In this document: positions 28,344-37,448 of the stretch, piece after piece
Position numbering within the stretch: position 1 is the stretch's first letter
Layout: each line of letters starts with the position of its first letter
Program-made: the position numbers and the translations under genes
The notes under the pieces: model-generated
The model's input: the letters and a program-made list of their open reading frames with translations, nothing else
Database searches by the model: none
What the model was told of the DNA's origin: nothing
Source: Reichenbachiella versicolor
GTDB taxonomy: Bacteria; Bacteroidota; Bacteroidia; Cytophagales; Cyclobacteriaceae
Length of the DNA stretch: 64,000 nt
Assembly (NCBI RefSeq): GCF_003171675.1
Contig: NZ_QFZQ01000001.1
Location: 124,001 to 188,000 of the forward strand
Reading direction: 5' to 3'

Positions 28344-31190
28344 ATGAAAAAGCTAGTAACCACTTTGTTACTTATGCTATTCACCAGCATAGCCATCATT
28401 GCGCAGCCAAAGGGCTACGAGAACCTACCACGTACAAGAGAAAATATCAATCTGAATTGGAAATGGATGAAGGATAAAGCTGAGACTCCTTCCAATTTGG
28501 ATATCAATTCATCTGCTTGGGAGCAGGTTTCTATTCCTCACAATCCAGACCCAGTGACATTGAATATGGATGAGGTTCGAGATACATGGCCGCAGAAAGA
28601 GAGTATGCGAGATATCAACTGGTATCGCAAGGAAATGAAGATCAATAGAACCAATGATCAGCTGGTCTTTTTGGAGTTTGAAGGCGTACATTCAGTGACT
28701 GAGGTTTGGATTAATGGCCAGTACGCTGGTAAGAATGACCTAGGAGGTTACACCCCCTTTCATATAGATATCACTAACCTAGTGAAGTCAGGCGAACTCA
28801 ATGATATCATGGTAAAGGCTGATAACCGATTTGACAAGTTAGTACCGCCAGACCCACACAAGACAGATTATATCAAGTGGGGAGGAATCTATCGAGATGT
28901 CTACTTAGTTACTACTAACAAACTTAGGGTGAACTTCAACTGGGAAGACAACGAGGCAGGTGTACGAATTACCACTCCAACCGTAAAAAGGCGTTATGGA
29001 ATTGTAGCGATCACGACCACAGTGGCCAATAGCCATGATTCAAATCAAAATACAGAAGTCGTTACTAAAATTGTCAATGCGGCTGGTTTAGTGCTGAAGA
29101 CTGTTAGAAATTCAAAAACAGTTCTAGCAGGAGCTAGTTATAGTTTCAAACAATCTGCTGTTTTAGAAGACAATGATTTTTTTACATGGTCGCCAGATAA
29201 ACCATATCTGTACCGCGCGGTTTCCTATATCTACTCTCAAGGAAAGCTGGTTGATTTTGTAGAAAATAAATTCGGATTTAGAAAACTAGAATTAGTAGAT
29301 GGGCAAGGACTTTTACTCAATGGAGAGCCTTTTTTCATGATCGGAGCCAATCGACATCAGAGCTTTGCTCACATAGGAGATGCAGTACCCAATTCTATGC
29401 ACTATGAGGAAGCACTGAGATTCAAAGAAGCTGGTTTTAATACAATCAGGCTTTCACACTACCCACAAGATGATGCTTTCATCGAGGCTTGTGATGAGTT
29501 GGGCATATTACTTTATGAAGAACCCGCTACATGGATTCTTTGGGAACAAGGAGAGTGGATGGATAAGCTAGAAGAGTCAGCGAGGGTAATGGTGAGAAAC
29601 CATCGAAACCACCCGTCCATTGCTATTTGGGGAGCAGGGATTAATCACCGTGGAAATGTGCCCAGATTGGCTAAAGCTGCAAAAGAAGAAGATCCTACAA
29701 GGTTGACTGCTAGTGCATCAAGCCCTTGGAACGGAATGAGACACGCAGGTCCGACAGATATCTATGCGACGATGGATTATAGAAGATCTGATTGGGCAGA
29801 AGAAGGTTTTACCCTAGTGATGGAACATGGCTGCAACCCAAGTGGCGCAGCGAATCAATTTCATATCTCGAGGTATAAAAAGCGCAAAAACAATATAGGT
29901 ACTCTCACATGGGTAGCTGCTGATTATTACCAATTCAGAAAGGATACGACCGCCGAAAAACATACCAATTATGCTGTGTTGGACATGTATCGAAACAAAC
30001 GCCCCGTCTATCATTGGTACAGATCAGAGATGAATGAGAAGGAAATGGTACACATAGGGGATGAGAGAGTGTCCTCCAATGGTATAGTCCATGTATATAG
30101 CAATGCTGATAGAGTAGAACTTTATGCTAACAATAAACTCATCGGGTCACAATTGCCTGACAATGTTCACGAAAAGTCTAACAATGACCACCCATCATTT
30201 TCATTTTATTTCGACTGGAAAGATGAAGATTTAAAGGCCATTGCATACATAAATGGTAATCAGGTGGCTATGCATGAACGTAAAATGCCAGCTACTCCAT
30301 ATGCACTTAAATTGAAAGTAGATTATCCAGAGTTAAAGCTTTTAGCTGGCGGTTCGGATGTCAAAATGGTCAGAGCTTATGTGGTCGATAGGAATAATGA
30401 GATAGTGACCAATGCTAACAAGAGCGTTCACTTTGAAGTGACTGGACAAGGAGAGTTGGTTGATGAAGAGAAAGACTATATGAATCAGATGAAAACTTAC
30501 GACGGTATTGCTACTGTTTTCATCAGGGGAACTGAAGTAGCAGGGCAAGTCAAAATCAAGGCTACTTCATCTAGGCTCAAATCTTCTTCTCTAGTCTTAA
30601 ACACAGTGGAGGAAAAGTCCAATGATATTTTAGCCAATGCACAGGATATCTATGACTTCCCGATCTGGCAAGTAGATATAGGTCATAAAGAACAGTTGCC
30701 ACAATTTGACTGGACGGCTTGGAACGTGTCTGATACCAGTGATTTGAAGTTCACTGATAGATCAGGAGTTCTATTTTCAGTTTCTTCGGCTGGGGAGATT
30801 CAATGGACAAAAGGTCAACCTACTATGTTAGGCGATTTGCCATTTGTAGGTGCTGACGGAGTTTTTGTGAAGGGTAGCTCAATATCTCTTTCCATCAAGG
30901 GATTGAAAGCAGGGAAGTACAAGATAATCACCTATCATAATGCCATTTCTCACAAGGGACAATTCCCATATAATATTAACAACGATATACAGCATGCTGA
31001 GCGTTGGAAAACTCCCGATCAGCACATGGTTGGCTATTTCAAACATAACGATTCAGGCGAAAGGGCACCGATACATTATACTCAGTTTTTTGATGTGATC
31101 GATCGAGAAGAAGTGAATTTGGATTTTCTAGTAGATATAAAAGACAGCTTTACTTGGCTCAATGGATTTGAGCTGAGGAAGGTGAAGTAG
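28344..31190 (+). CDS. GH2-family beta-glycosidase with altered acid/base site
   Basis: 948 residues with a signal peptide (about 1-20). Domain order fits GH2: jelly-roll sugar-binding domain (about 30-190, INWYRKEM, GVHSVTEVWINGQYAG), Ig-like domain (about 195-310), TIM barrel (about 315-600), then C-terminal Ig-like and carbohydrate-binding-like domains. The nucleophile segment LVMEHGC is kept with Glu494. The acid/base segment, usually GNE after HPSI.W, reads HPSIAIWGAGINHRGN, which puts Asn434 where glutamate is expected. The protein may therefore use another residue, work on activated or anionic substrates, or belong to a distinct GH2 clade. The locus context suggests a galactan-derived substrate. 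Confidence 0.8.
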   Translation: MKKLVTTLLLMLFTSIAIIAQPKGYENLPRTRENINLNWKWMKDKAETPSNLDINSSAWEQVSIPHNPDPVTLNMDEVRDTWPQKESMRDINWYRKEMKINRTNDQLVFLEFEGVHSVTEVWINGQYAGKNDLGGYTPFHIDITNLVKSGELNDIMVKADNRFDKLVPPDPHKTDYIKWGGIYRDVYLVTTNKLRVNFNWEDNEAGVRITTPTVKRRYGIVAITTTVANSHDSNQNTEVVTKIVNAAGLVLKTVRNSKTVLAGASYSFKQSAVLEDNDFFTWSPDKPYLYRAVSYIYSQGKLVDFVENKFGFRKLELVDGQGLLLNGEPFFMIGANRHQSFAHIGDAVPNSMHYEEALRFKEAGFNTIRLSHYPQDDAFIEACDELGILLYEEPATWILWEQGEWMDKLEESARVMVRNHRNHPSIAIWGAGINHRGNVPRLAKAAKEEDPTRLTASASSPWNGMRHAGPTDIYATMDYRRSDWAEEGFTLVMEHGCNPSGAANQFHISRYKKRKNNIGTLTWVAADYYQFRKDTTAEKHTNYAVLDMYRNKRPVYHWYRSEMNEKEMVHIGDERVSSNGIVHVYSNADRVELYANNKLIGSQLPDNVHEKSNNDHPSFSFYFDWKDEDLKAIAYINGNQVAMHERKMPATPYALKLKVDYPELKLLAGGSDVKMVRAYVVDRNNEIVTNANKSVHFEVTGQGELVDEEKDYMNQMKTYDGIATVFIRGTEVAGQVKIKATSSRLKSSSLVLNTVEEKSNDILANAQDIYDFPIWQVDIGHKEQLPQFDWTAWNVSDTSDLKFTDRSGVLFSVSSAGEIQWTKGQPTMLGDLPFVGADGVFVKGSSISLSIKGLKAGKYKIITYHNAISHKGQFPYNINNDIQHAERWKTPDQHMVGYFKHNDSGERAPIHYTQFFDVIDREEVNLDFLVDIKDSFTWLNGFELRKVK

Positions 31191-31242
31191 CTTTAAATAA
31201 GTGCAGGATATAAATCATTACAAACAATCAAACTAGTGGATT

Positions 31243-33402
31243 ATGATTATTAAAAACTATAACAAAGTACTATGGCTGCTGCTGTTACTCGTCAGTGTAG
31301 GAATAGCGAACGCAGCTGAGCATGTTATTAAGACAGGATACTTTACTCGTGTCTATGTGCAAGAGCATGAAACAGACATGCCTCGAAAGGTTTATCTATT
31401 GATAGAAGGAGATGGGACCATTTCAGCGATGGGTTTTTGGGGAAATAACAAAAGCTCAGGACAGTACACAAAGGCCAATTTCGATCCTAGAGACTATTAT
31501 GGTAAGACCATTACGATAGACGTAGAGGCCACTGGCAATAATAGTAATAATGAGTTTATCTACTATGAAGGAGGAAAACTCATCAAGTCGCCAATTCTAA
31601 GTGTTTTAAAAATCAATAGCTTCATAGAAGCAAGTACGGCTATTACTGCCCCCTCTGAATACAAATACCCAAGGGCAGATACTATTCTCATGCCACATGA
31701 TATTTTGATACCTGAAGAAAACTATGATGATAAGGAGGTGACAAAAGTGGTTAAGCTTGCTGACTATGTACAAGGAGCAGGGACAGTAGAGTCGCCTTAT
31801 ATATCTACTGATGGGTTTGCTGGACTAAAAGAAGCTATTGCAGACTTACCTGATGGTGGAACTATTGAGGTTGCTTCAGGCGAGTACAAAGTGACAAGTA
31901 AAAACCTTGCCATTTCTAGGTTTGTTTCCATCAAAGGTGTTGGAGAATCTCAACCAAATTTTATCCTCACTCAGGATAATATGTGGAAGCTCAAAGGGAG
32001 CAATACTATAGATAACATTTCTATGGACATGAGGCAAAACGATAGACGTTATACCCATGAGGTAATAGGGATCGATAATAATGCCAGAGATGTGAAGATT
32101 GTGAATTCTACAATTATCAGCAACTATGCCGTAGATCCTAATACTTATGAAGAGTCAGGTAGTGTAGTTGTATTTCGACTCTACAGTCATTTGAAGAATA
32201 TCTCATTCGAGAAAAATAAATTCATCAACTCTTTGAGAGCGATATCTACCAAAGGTCAGAAAAACCACCACGGTATTTATTTCAAGGAAAATCTTTTTGA
32301 AGGTCAATGTCACATGTGTATTACTTTGGATCAGGTATCCAACATTACTGATGTAGTGATAAAGGACAATACCTTTAGCGAGTTTAGTCACTTTGGAGTA
32401 GCCTTGGCAAGAATTAATGATGCTAAAATCATTAATAATACTTTCTACAGTAGAAATTTAGAGTCATTCAATACCTACAATCAAGCTATTCATATTGAAG
32501 AGCATTGTCAAAATCTGCTGATAGAAAACAATGAGATTGACGTTACACTTAGGAATTCAGGTACTAAAACGCCAAATAGCCCTATAAGAAGCTATGGCAT
32601 GATTTTGTCTGATACTAGACTAATGACCATCAAGAATAATGACATCAAACATTCTGATATTGTTTTTTCAACTGTGGTCACAGATGAGACGGCCGGTTTC
32701 ACTGTGTTTTCAAACAATAGACTAGAAGATGGAGGGATTCAGATCAAGGATTCTCAAGAAGAAGTAATGGTGATGGAAAACGAGATAGTGAACCCGCCTG
32801 AATATGGTGTGTATTTTTCTAGTACCAAACGAAGCTCACCTCCATTTGGAGGACATCATGTGACTTCCAACAAGTTTACTAAGATGGATCGTAAATACCC
32901 TTTTAAGATGGTGGGGGAAATAAATAATGTAAGTATCACTGATAATGAATTCATAGGATGTGATCAAAAAGCTAGTACAATTCAACTCTTTGAAAACTCG
33001 ACTAACTTGGAAATCGCGGACAATACTTTTTATGGAGTAGGAGCCTCTGGTTCTTTTGAACTAAAAGGAAGTTTACCGACAGGAAACACTATTGCAAAAT
33101 ATCAGTCATCAAATAAATTTTTAGCTGATTGCATTGGGGAAGGTGGTGAAGATGATAACCCTACTTCAATTAAAACTGATTTAGGACAAGTCGTGTATCC
33201 AAATCCCGTCCAAGTAGGAGAGACCATTGTTTTTGCAAAAGAAGGGAGTGTGTCAGAGTTTGTGCTGTACGATTCTTTTGGTTCAAAAATCACAACTGGT
33301 ACAGGAAGTCAAGTTGATACTTTGGGGTTAAGTGCTGGAGTATATTTGTTAAGCTTTCTGGAGCAGGACGAGAGAAAAGTTGTCAAGATATTAGTTGAAT
33401 AA
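31243..33402 (+). CDS. T9SS-secreted parallel beta-helix protein
   Basis: 719 residues. A signal peptide (about 1-24) is followed by a beta-rich N-terminal domain (to about 180), then a right-handed beta-helix with repeated N-rich rungs (for example NTFYSRNLESFNTYNQ, NNEIDVTLRNSG, DNEFIGCDQKAS). The last ~75 residues are a type A T9SS sorting domain: VVYPNPVQVGE, SEFVLYDSFGS, LSAGVYLLSF and KVVKILVE. It is thus exported across the outer membrane and attached or released. The beta-helix core fits a polysaccharide lyase or hydrolase, with the IKGVGESQPNF turn as in PL6/chondroitinase-B-like proteins, but no catalytic residues are assigned. Confidence 0.75.
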   Translation: MIIKNYNKVLWLLLLLVSVGIANAAEHVIKTGYFTRVYVQEHETDMPRKVYLLIEGDGTISAMGFWGNNKSSGQYTKANFDPRDYYGKTITIDVEATGNNSNNEFIYYEGGKLIKSPILSVLKINSFIEASTAITAPSEYKYPRADTILMPHDILIPEENYDDKEVTKVVKLADYVQGAGTVESPYISTDGFAGLKEAIADLPDGGTIEVASGEYKVTSKNLAISRFVSIKGVGESQPNFILTQDNMWKLKGSNTIDNISMDMRQNDRRYTHEVIGIDNNARDVKIVNSTIISNYAVDPNTYEESGSVVVFRLYSHLKNISFEKNKFINSLRAISTKGQKNHHGIYFKENLFEGQCHMCITLDQVSNITDVVIKDNTFSEFSHFGVALARINDAKIINNTFYSRNLESFNTYNQAIHIEEHCQNLLIENNEIDVTLRNSGTKTPNSPIRSYGMILSDTRLMTIKNNDIKHSDIVFSTVVTDETAGFTVFSNNRLEDGGIQIKDSQEEVMVMENEIVNPPEYGVYFSSTKRSSPPFGGHHVTSNKFTKMDRKYPFKMVGEINNVSITDNEFIGCDQKASTIQLFENSTNLEIADNTFYGVGASGSFELKGSLPTGNTIAKYQSSNKFLADCIGEGGEDDNPTSIKTDLGQVVYPNPVQVGETIVFAKEGSVSEFVLYDSFGSKITTGTGSQVDTLGLSAGVYLLSFLEQDERKVVKILVE

Positions 33403-33448
33403 GAGACTATGGCTAGTCGTAGTCCTCATATTAATTGAATTGAAAGAA

Positions 33449-35155
33449 ATGAATAAAATGAAAATATTTCCTTTAGTAGCTGTTATTGCGATTCTAGTGC
33501 TTGGATGTAAGACAGATCGTGAAGATAGCAATAAGCTAGATAGCCGATACCCAATTCTTTTTAACATGGTTCACCATAATCCAGGTGAACCTAGGTTCAA
33601 CACTAAATATACTGAACCATCATACATCAAAGAACTAGGTTACAATGGACAAGTTCCGAAATTTGAAATCCAGTGTGCAGTTACCTACGATGACTATGAA
33701 GAAGCTTTGGTTCCTTATGGCTCCTCTGAGAGACATTGGATCGATAGAAAAGCAGCTGACATCAGAATCATGCTTGAAAATGCCAAACGTGCAGATATGC
33801 CTATGTACCCATTTACGGATGTGTTGGTACTACCAAAATCTGTGATGGAGAAGTATGGTGAAGAGATGAAAAAGGATGGATATATATCCATTCAAAAAGA
33901 GAGAACCAAAGAGCTTTTAAAAGCTCAGATAGCTGAAATATTCAAAAAGTATCCAGAACTCGGAGGGTTGACTATCAGATTTGGTGAGACTTATTTACAC
34001 GATACACCTTTTCATGTAGGAGATAGGCCTGTTAGATCTCCTAAAGACCATATTGAGATTCTCAACTTGCTAAGAGAAGAAGTGTGTGTCAAAAGAGATA
34101 AAAAACTGTTCTATAGAACGTGGGACTGGGGCAAAATCAAGAAGAAGTTTCATCTAAGACCTGATGTGTATTTGGAAATTACCAATGCAGTAGAACCCCA
34201 CCCAAACTTATATTTTTCGATCAAGCATGTGAATGGAGATTTCTTGAGAGATCTTCCTTTCAACAAAACAATTGGTATCGGTGATCACCAACAGATTGTA
34301 GAAGTATCGATCAATCAAGCAGGTATGTATGGTAGAAACGCTCATCCATACTACATAGGTAAAGGAGTCACAGAAGGCTGGCCAGAGATGGAACAGAAGA
34401 AAGGGTTGAGAGATTTATACGATGCGGAACAAGTCAAAGGTATCTGGACATGGACTTGGGGAGATGGCTGGTATGGACCATACTTTGGTAATGAATTCTG
34501 GATGGATTTGAATGAAAACATAATCCGAGAATTTGCTCTAAAACCGGAGAAGACCGAACAAGAACTCTTCAATGAATATGCCACTTCAGTGCTAAATATG
34601 ACGCCTGAAAATATAAGTAAACTACGAGAGCTATGTATGCTATCAGTGGATGCGGTATTTAAAGGTCAAGCTACAAGTCTACAATACATGCAGCCTTGGT
34701 GGATACGTGATCATTTCTTTTCAGCGCAAGACATGTCTATCTATGTGCGAAAAGGAATTGCAGATACGGTATTGATAGAGAAAAAGGAAAACCTGAAGAC
34801 TTGGTACAAAATGGAGGAAATAGCGAATAGCATTTCCATGCCAAATAAAGAAGATGAAGAGTTTGTTAGAGTCTCTACGACATATGGACGCATTAAATAT
34901 GAACTGATAGAGTTAATTTTCCGAACTCAGATCATGTTTGCTGAGATGGAAATAGGTAACCCCTTTGATAAAGAAGAAGCTAAATTAATTCTAGATACCT
35001 ATGAGGCTAAATGGGCAGAATGGCGAAAGCTCAAAAAACAATACGCAAGCTGTCCAACTCTCTATGTGGATTATGAAGCTATTCATTGTCAGCGCAATGA
35101 GCCTTTTTCTGTCTCTATTCAGAAACTGAAATCACTGCTAAACGATACGAAGTAA
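33449..35155 (+). CDS. Unassigned lipoprotein, candidate barrel-type glycoside hydrolase
   Basis: The start is the ATG at 33449 (568 residues), which gives a lipoprotein signal ending LVLGC; an earlier in-frame start at 33395 would overlap the previous gene. The cysteine is followed by KTDRED, an acidic stretch compatible with surface export. The body has alternating strands and helices with aromatic and acidic strand ends: FNMVHHNPGEP, GLTIRFGETYLHDTPF, LFYRTWDWGK, and WTWTWGDGWYGPYFGNEFW. These resemble the ends of barrel strands in GH20/GH67/GH84-like enzymes, but no named family fits by eye. Its place between the T9SS beta-helix and the GH86-like gene supports a role on the same polysaccharide. 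Confidence 0.6.
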   Translation: MNKMKIFPLVAVIAILVLGCKTDREDSNKLDSRYPILFNMVHHNPGEPRFNTKYTEPSYIKELGYNGQVPKFEIQCAVTYDDYEEALVPYGSSERHWIDRKAADIRIMLENAKRADMPMYPFTDVLVLPKSVMEKYGEEMKKDGYISIQKERTKELLKAQIAEIFKKYPELGGLTIRFGETYLHDTPFHVGDRPVRSPKDHIEILNLLREEVCVKRDKKLFYRTWDWGKIKKKFHLRPDVYLEITNAVEPHPNLYFSIKHVNGDFLRDLPFNKTIGIGDHQQIVEVSINQAGMYGRNAHPYYIGKGVTEGWPEMEQKKGLRDLYDAEQVKGIWTWTWGDGWYGPYFGNEFWMDLNENIIREFALKPEKTEQELFNEYATSVLNMTPENISKLRELCMLSVDAVFKGQATSLQYMQPWWIRDHFFSAQDMSIYVRKGIADTVLIEKKENLKTWYKMEEIANSISMPNKEDEEFVRVSTTYGRIKYELIELIFRTQIMFAEMEIGNPFDKEEAKLILDTYEAKWAEWRKLKKQYASCPTLYVDYEAIHCQRNEPFSVSIQKLKSLLNDTK

Positions 35156-35183
35156 CCTAAAGCAATCTCAAATCAACGAAGTA

Positions 35184-37121
35184 ATGACTATGAAACACTT
35201 TACACTAATTCTTTTATTAATCACTGTAATGAGCCTTTGTAATACGACTGCTCAAGTATTAGTAGATGTCAATCTCAATGTCAAACATATTGTAGGTGGA
35301 GAGTCTAAGTTTGACCGTAAAAAATTCATTGTGATGCACGCCGGATTGAACAATGGTGAATGGCCAAATACGGTAGCTAGAGATACTTTCTTGACTAACT
35401 ATGATGTGTATTTAGGACGTGAGAATGGAACGCTGCCAGGATATATCAGAAGGATCAGCGAAGACCCTAAAAAAGAAGGTTGGCCCAATGTCGTTGATAT
35501 CAAATCAGTAGGGAAAGCTCAAAAAAAGAAATATGCTTCTAAATCAGTAAATCCTGATCTTTTAGCCAGAACCGGAGGTATGATGATTGGAGGTCAGTTC
35601 AATAATTATCCAACAGGAAAGCCGCTACCCACCTACAAGGGAGTCAAGCCTTGGACTTTAGCTAATAATGAAGCAGCAGCTGAGTTTTATGCTCAATTCT
35701 TCAAACAAGCTTATGGAGGAGAAGGAGAACCAAGACCTCAATACCTTGAAGTCATCAACGAGCCTTTTGTAAAATCGGGAAAATATGGAACAACTAGACA
35801 AGCGATTTCAGAGTTTCATGTAGCAGTAGCCAAAAGAGTCAAGAAGTTGAATCCTGAAGTGAAAGTAGGTGGTTATACTGCTGCATATCCTGAATACTCA
35901 GCCAACAACTCTAATTTCAATCATTGGAATAACAACTGGAAAAGGTTCATAGATGTAGCGGGTAAAGAAATGGACTTTTACTCTTTGCACATCTACGACG
36001 GTATGGCCAAAGATGGGAAAGAAAACTACTACAGATCTGGTAGTAATATGGAGGCCATGTTGGATATTATCGAAAGCTATAGCATGATCAAAATAGGTGA
36101 AGTGAAACCGTTTGTGATTTCTGAATACGGTTATTTCTGGCAAAGAGAGGAGATTACGGAGTTTACCAAGGAGTTTCAATGGGAGAACCTTAGATCATTT
36201 TCTACCATCATGATGCAGTTAATGGAAAGGCCAGATCAAATGGAAAAAACGATTCCATTCATGCTGTTGAAAGCAGGCTGGTGGAAGAAAGAAAGTGGTG
36301 CTAGATATCCATATAGATTGTTCAGACAGAAGTACGAACTCGAAGGAGAGACAGGAAACGAATGGGTATTTACAGAGTTAGTTAAGTTCTATCAGCTATG
36401 GAGTGATGTGAAAGGTACTAGAGTAGATACAAAGGCTTCAGATATAGATATACAGGTAGATGCATATATAGATGGGAAAAAGATGTATTTAATCTTGAAC
36501 AATATCGAACAGAGCAATCAAACTCTTGATTTGAATCTAATAGATGGAGGTAACAACAAGGTAAAAAGCATCAAAGCTAAGCACCTATATGAAGTCAACG
36601 GTTTACCGACACTAGAAGAAATAGAATTAGATGTCAATACCGCTCAGGTAGAAGTTTCAAAATGTGCAACAATGATTTTGGAGTATACTTTCCAAAAAGA
36701 GGTGAGCATCGATGAAGCTTCGGAAGAAACAAAAATATATGCAGACACCTATTTAAAGAAAATAGAAGCGGGCAAAACCAATACATTCAATTTCAAGACA
36801 GCAGATTTGAAAAAAGCTAAATATGGAGAACTGGTATTACGCCTTGGAATTGGTAGAGAACACCCTTCAGAAGGAGAGTCGTTTGTTTATCCTGAAGTGA
36901 CTTTCAATGGTACTATGATTGATATACCTACTGATTGGCGAGGGTATGACCAAAGTGCCAGAAAGAGATTTTTTGGAGTATTGGAGATTCCAGTTCCATA
37001 TGAATTGATTGATAATAACTCTGCACAAAATACAGTTGAAGTTAAGTTTTCAAATAGTGGAGGCTATATAAGTAGTGCAGTGCTTCAGAAGTTTGACTTT
37101 AGCAAAGACTTGAAAAGATGA
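35184..37121 (+). CDS. GH86-like beta-agarase/beta-porphyranase
   Basis: 645 residues with a signal peptide (about 1-24). The TIM-barrel region (about 90-400) carries YLEVINEPFVK with Glu193 as likely acid/base and FVISEYGYFW with Glu314 as likely nucleophile; the FDRKKFIVMHAG start and the GGYTAAYPEYS and YSLHIYDG segments also fit GH86. Two beta-sandwich domains follow (about 410-645), as in characterised GH86 porphyranases. Known GH86 enzymes cut the beta-1,4 bonds of agarose or porphyran. This is the strongest clue that the locus targets a red-algal galactan. A terminator lies after the gene. Confidence 0.78.
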   Translation: MTMKHFTLILLLITVMSLCNTTAQVLVDVNLNVKHIVGGESKFDRKKFIVMHAGLNNGEWPNTVARDTFLTNYDVYLGRENGTLPGYIRRISEDPKKEGWPNVVDIKSVGKAQKKKYASKSVNPDLLARTGGMMIGGQFNNYPTGKPLPTYKGVKPWTLANNEAAAEFYAQFFKQAYGGEGEPRPQYLEVINEPFVKSGKYGTTRQAISEFHVAVAKRVKKLNPEVKVGGYTAAYPEYSANNSNFNHWNNNWKRFIDVAGKEMDFYSLHIYDGMAKDGKENYYRSGSNMEAMLDIIESYSMIKIGEVKPFVISEYGYFWQREEITEFTKEFQWENLRSFSTIMMQLMERPDQMEKTIPFMLLKAGWWKKESGARYPYRLFRQKYELEGETGNEWVFTELVKFYQLWSDVKGTRVDTKASDIDIQVDAYIDGKKMYLILNNIEQSNQTLDLNLIDGGNNKVKSIKAKHLYEVNGLPTLEEIELDVNTAQVEVSKCATMILEYTFQKEVSIDEASEETKIYADTYLKKIEAGKTNTFNFKTADLKKAKYGELVLRLGIGREHPSEGESFVYPEVTFNGTMIDIPTDWRGYDQSARKRFFGVLEIPVPYELIDNNSAQNTVEVKFSNSGGYISSAVLQKFDFSKDLKR

Positions 37122-37198
37122 GAATTCCGCCAAATCGTAAAAGTTTTCAATCATAAGTTGATCATCAGACCTAAAAAGTAAGATACTACAGAGTAAGG

Positions 37199-37239
37199 GA
37201 ATACGGTATAGGGAAACCTTCTATACTGTATTCTCTTTT
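37199..37239 (+). terminator. Rho-independent terminator after the GH86-like gene
   Basis: GAATACGGTATA (37199-37210) pairs with TATACTGTATTC (37222-37233) with one G-U pair, followed by TCTTTTT. It lies in the 327-bp gap 37122-37448. The rest of that gap contains a small GAAA-capped hairpin (CTCC...GGAG near 37390-37405) in the leader of the next gene, and no open frame that I would call. Confidence 0.75.
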
Positions 37240-37448
37240 TGATTTGAGGGCTATAATATAAAAATGCTCTACCTAGACTTGTTTGTATCTTGACTTGTTT
37301 CTTATTAGCCAGACTATTGATCAATCTGGTACATATAATGTACATGATGATGGAGTTTCCTTTTGAGTATACAGTTGTTATTTGCGATGGATGAGACTCC
37401 GAAAGGAGAGATTTTATCGGTACGAAGTGAGGTAAGTTAAGAAGTAAG

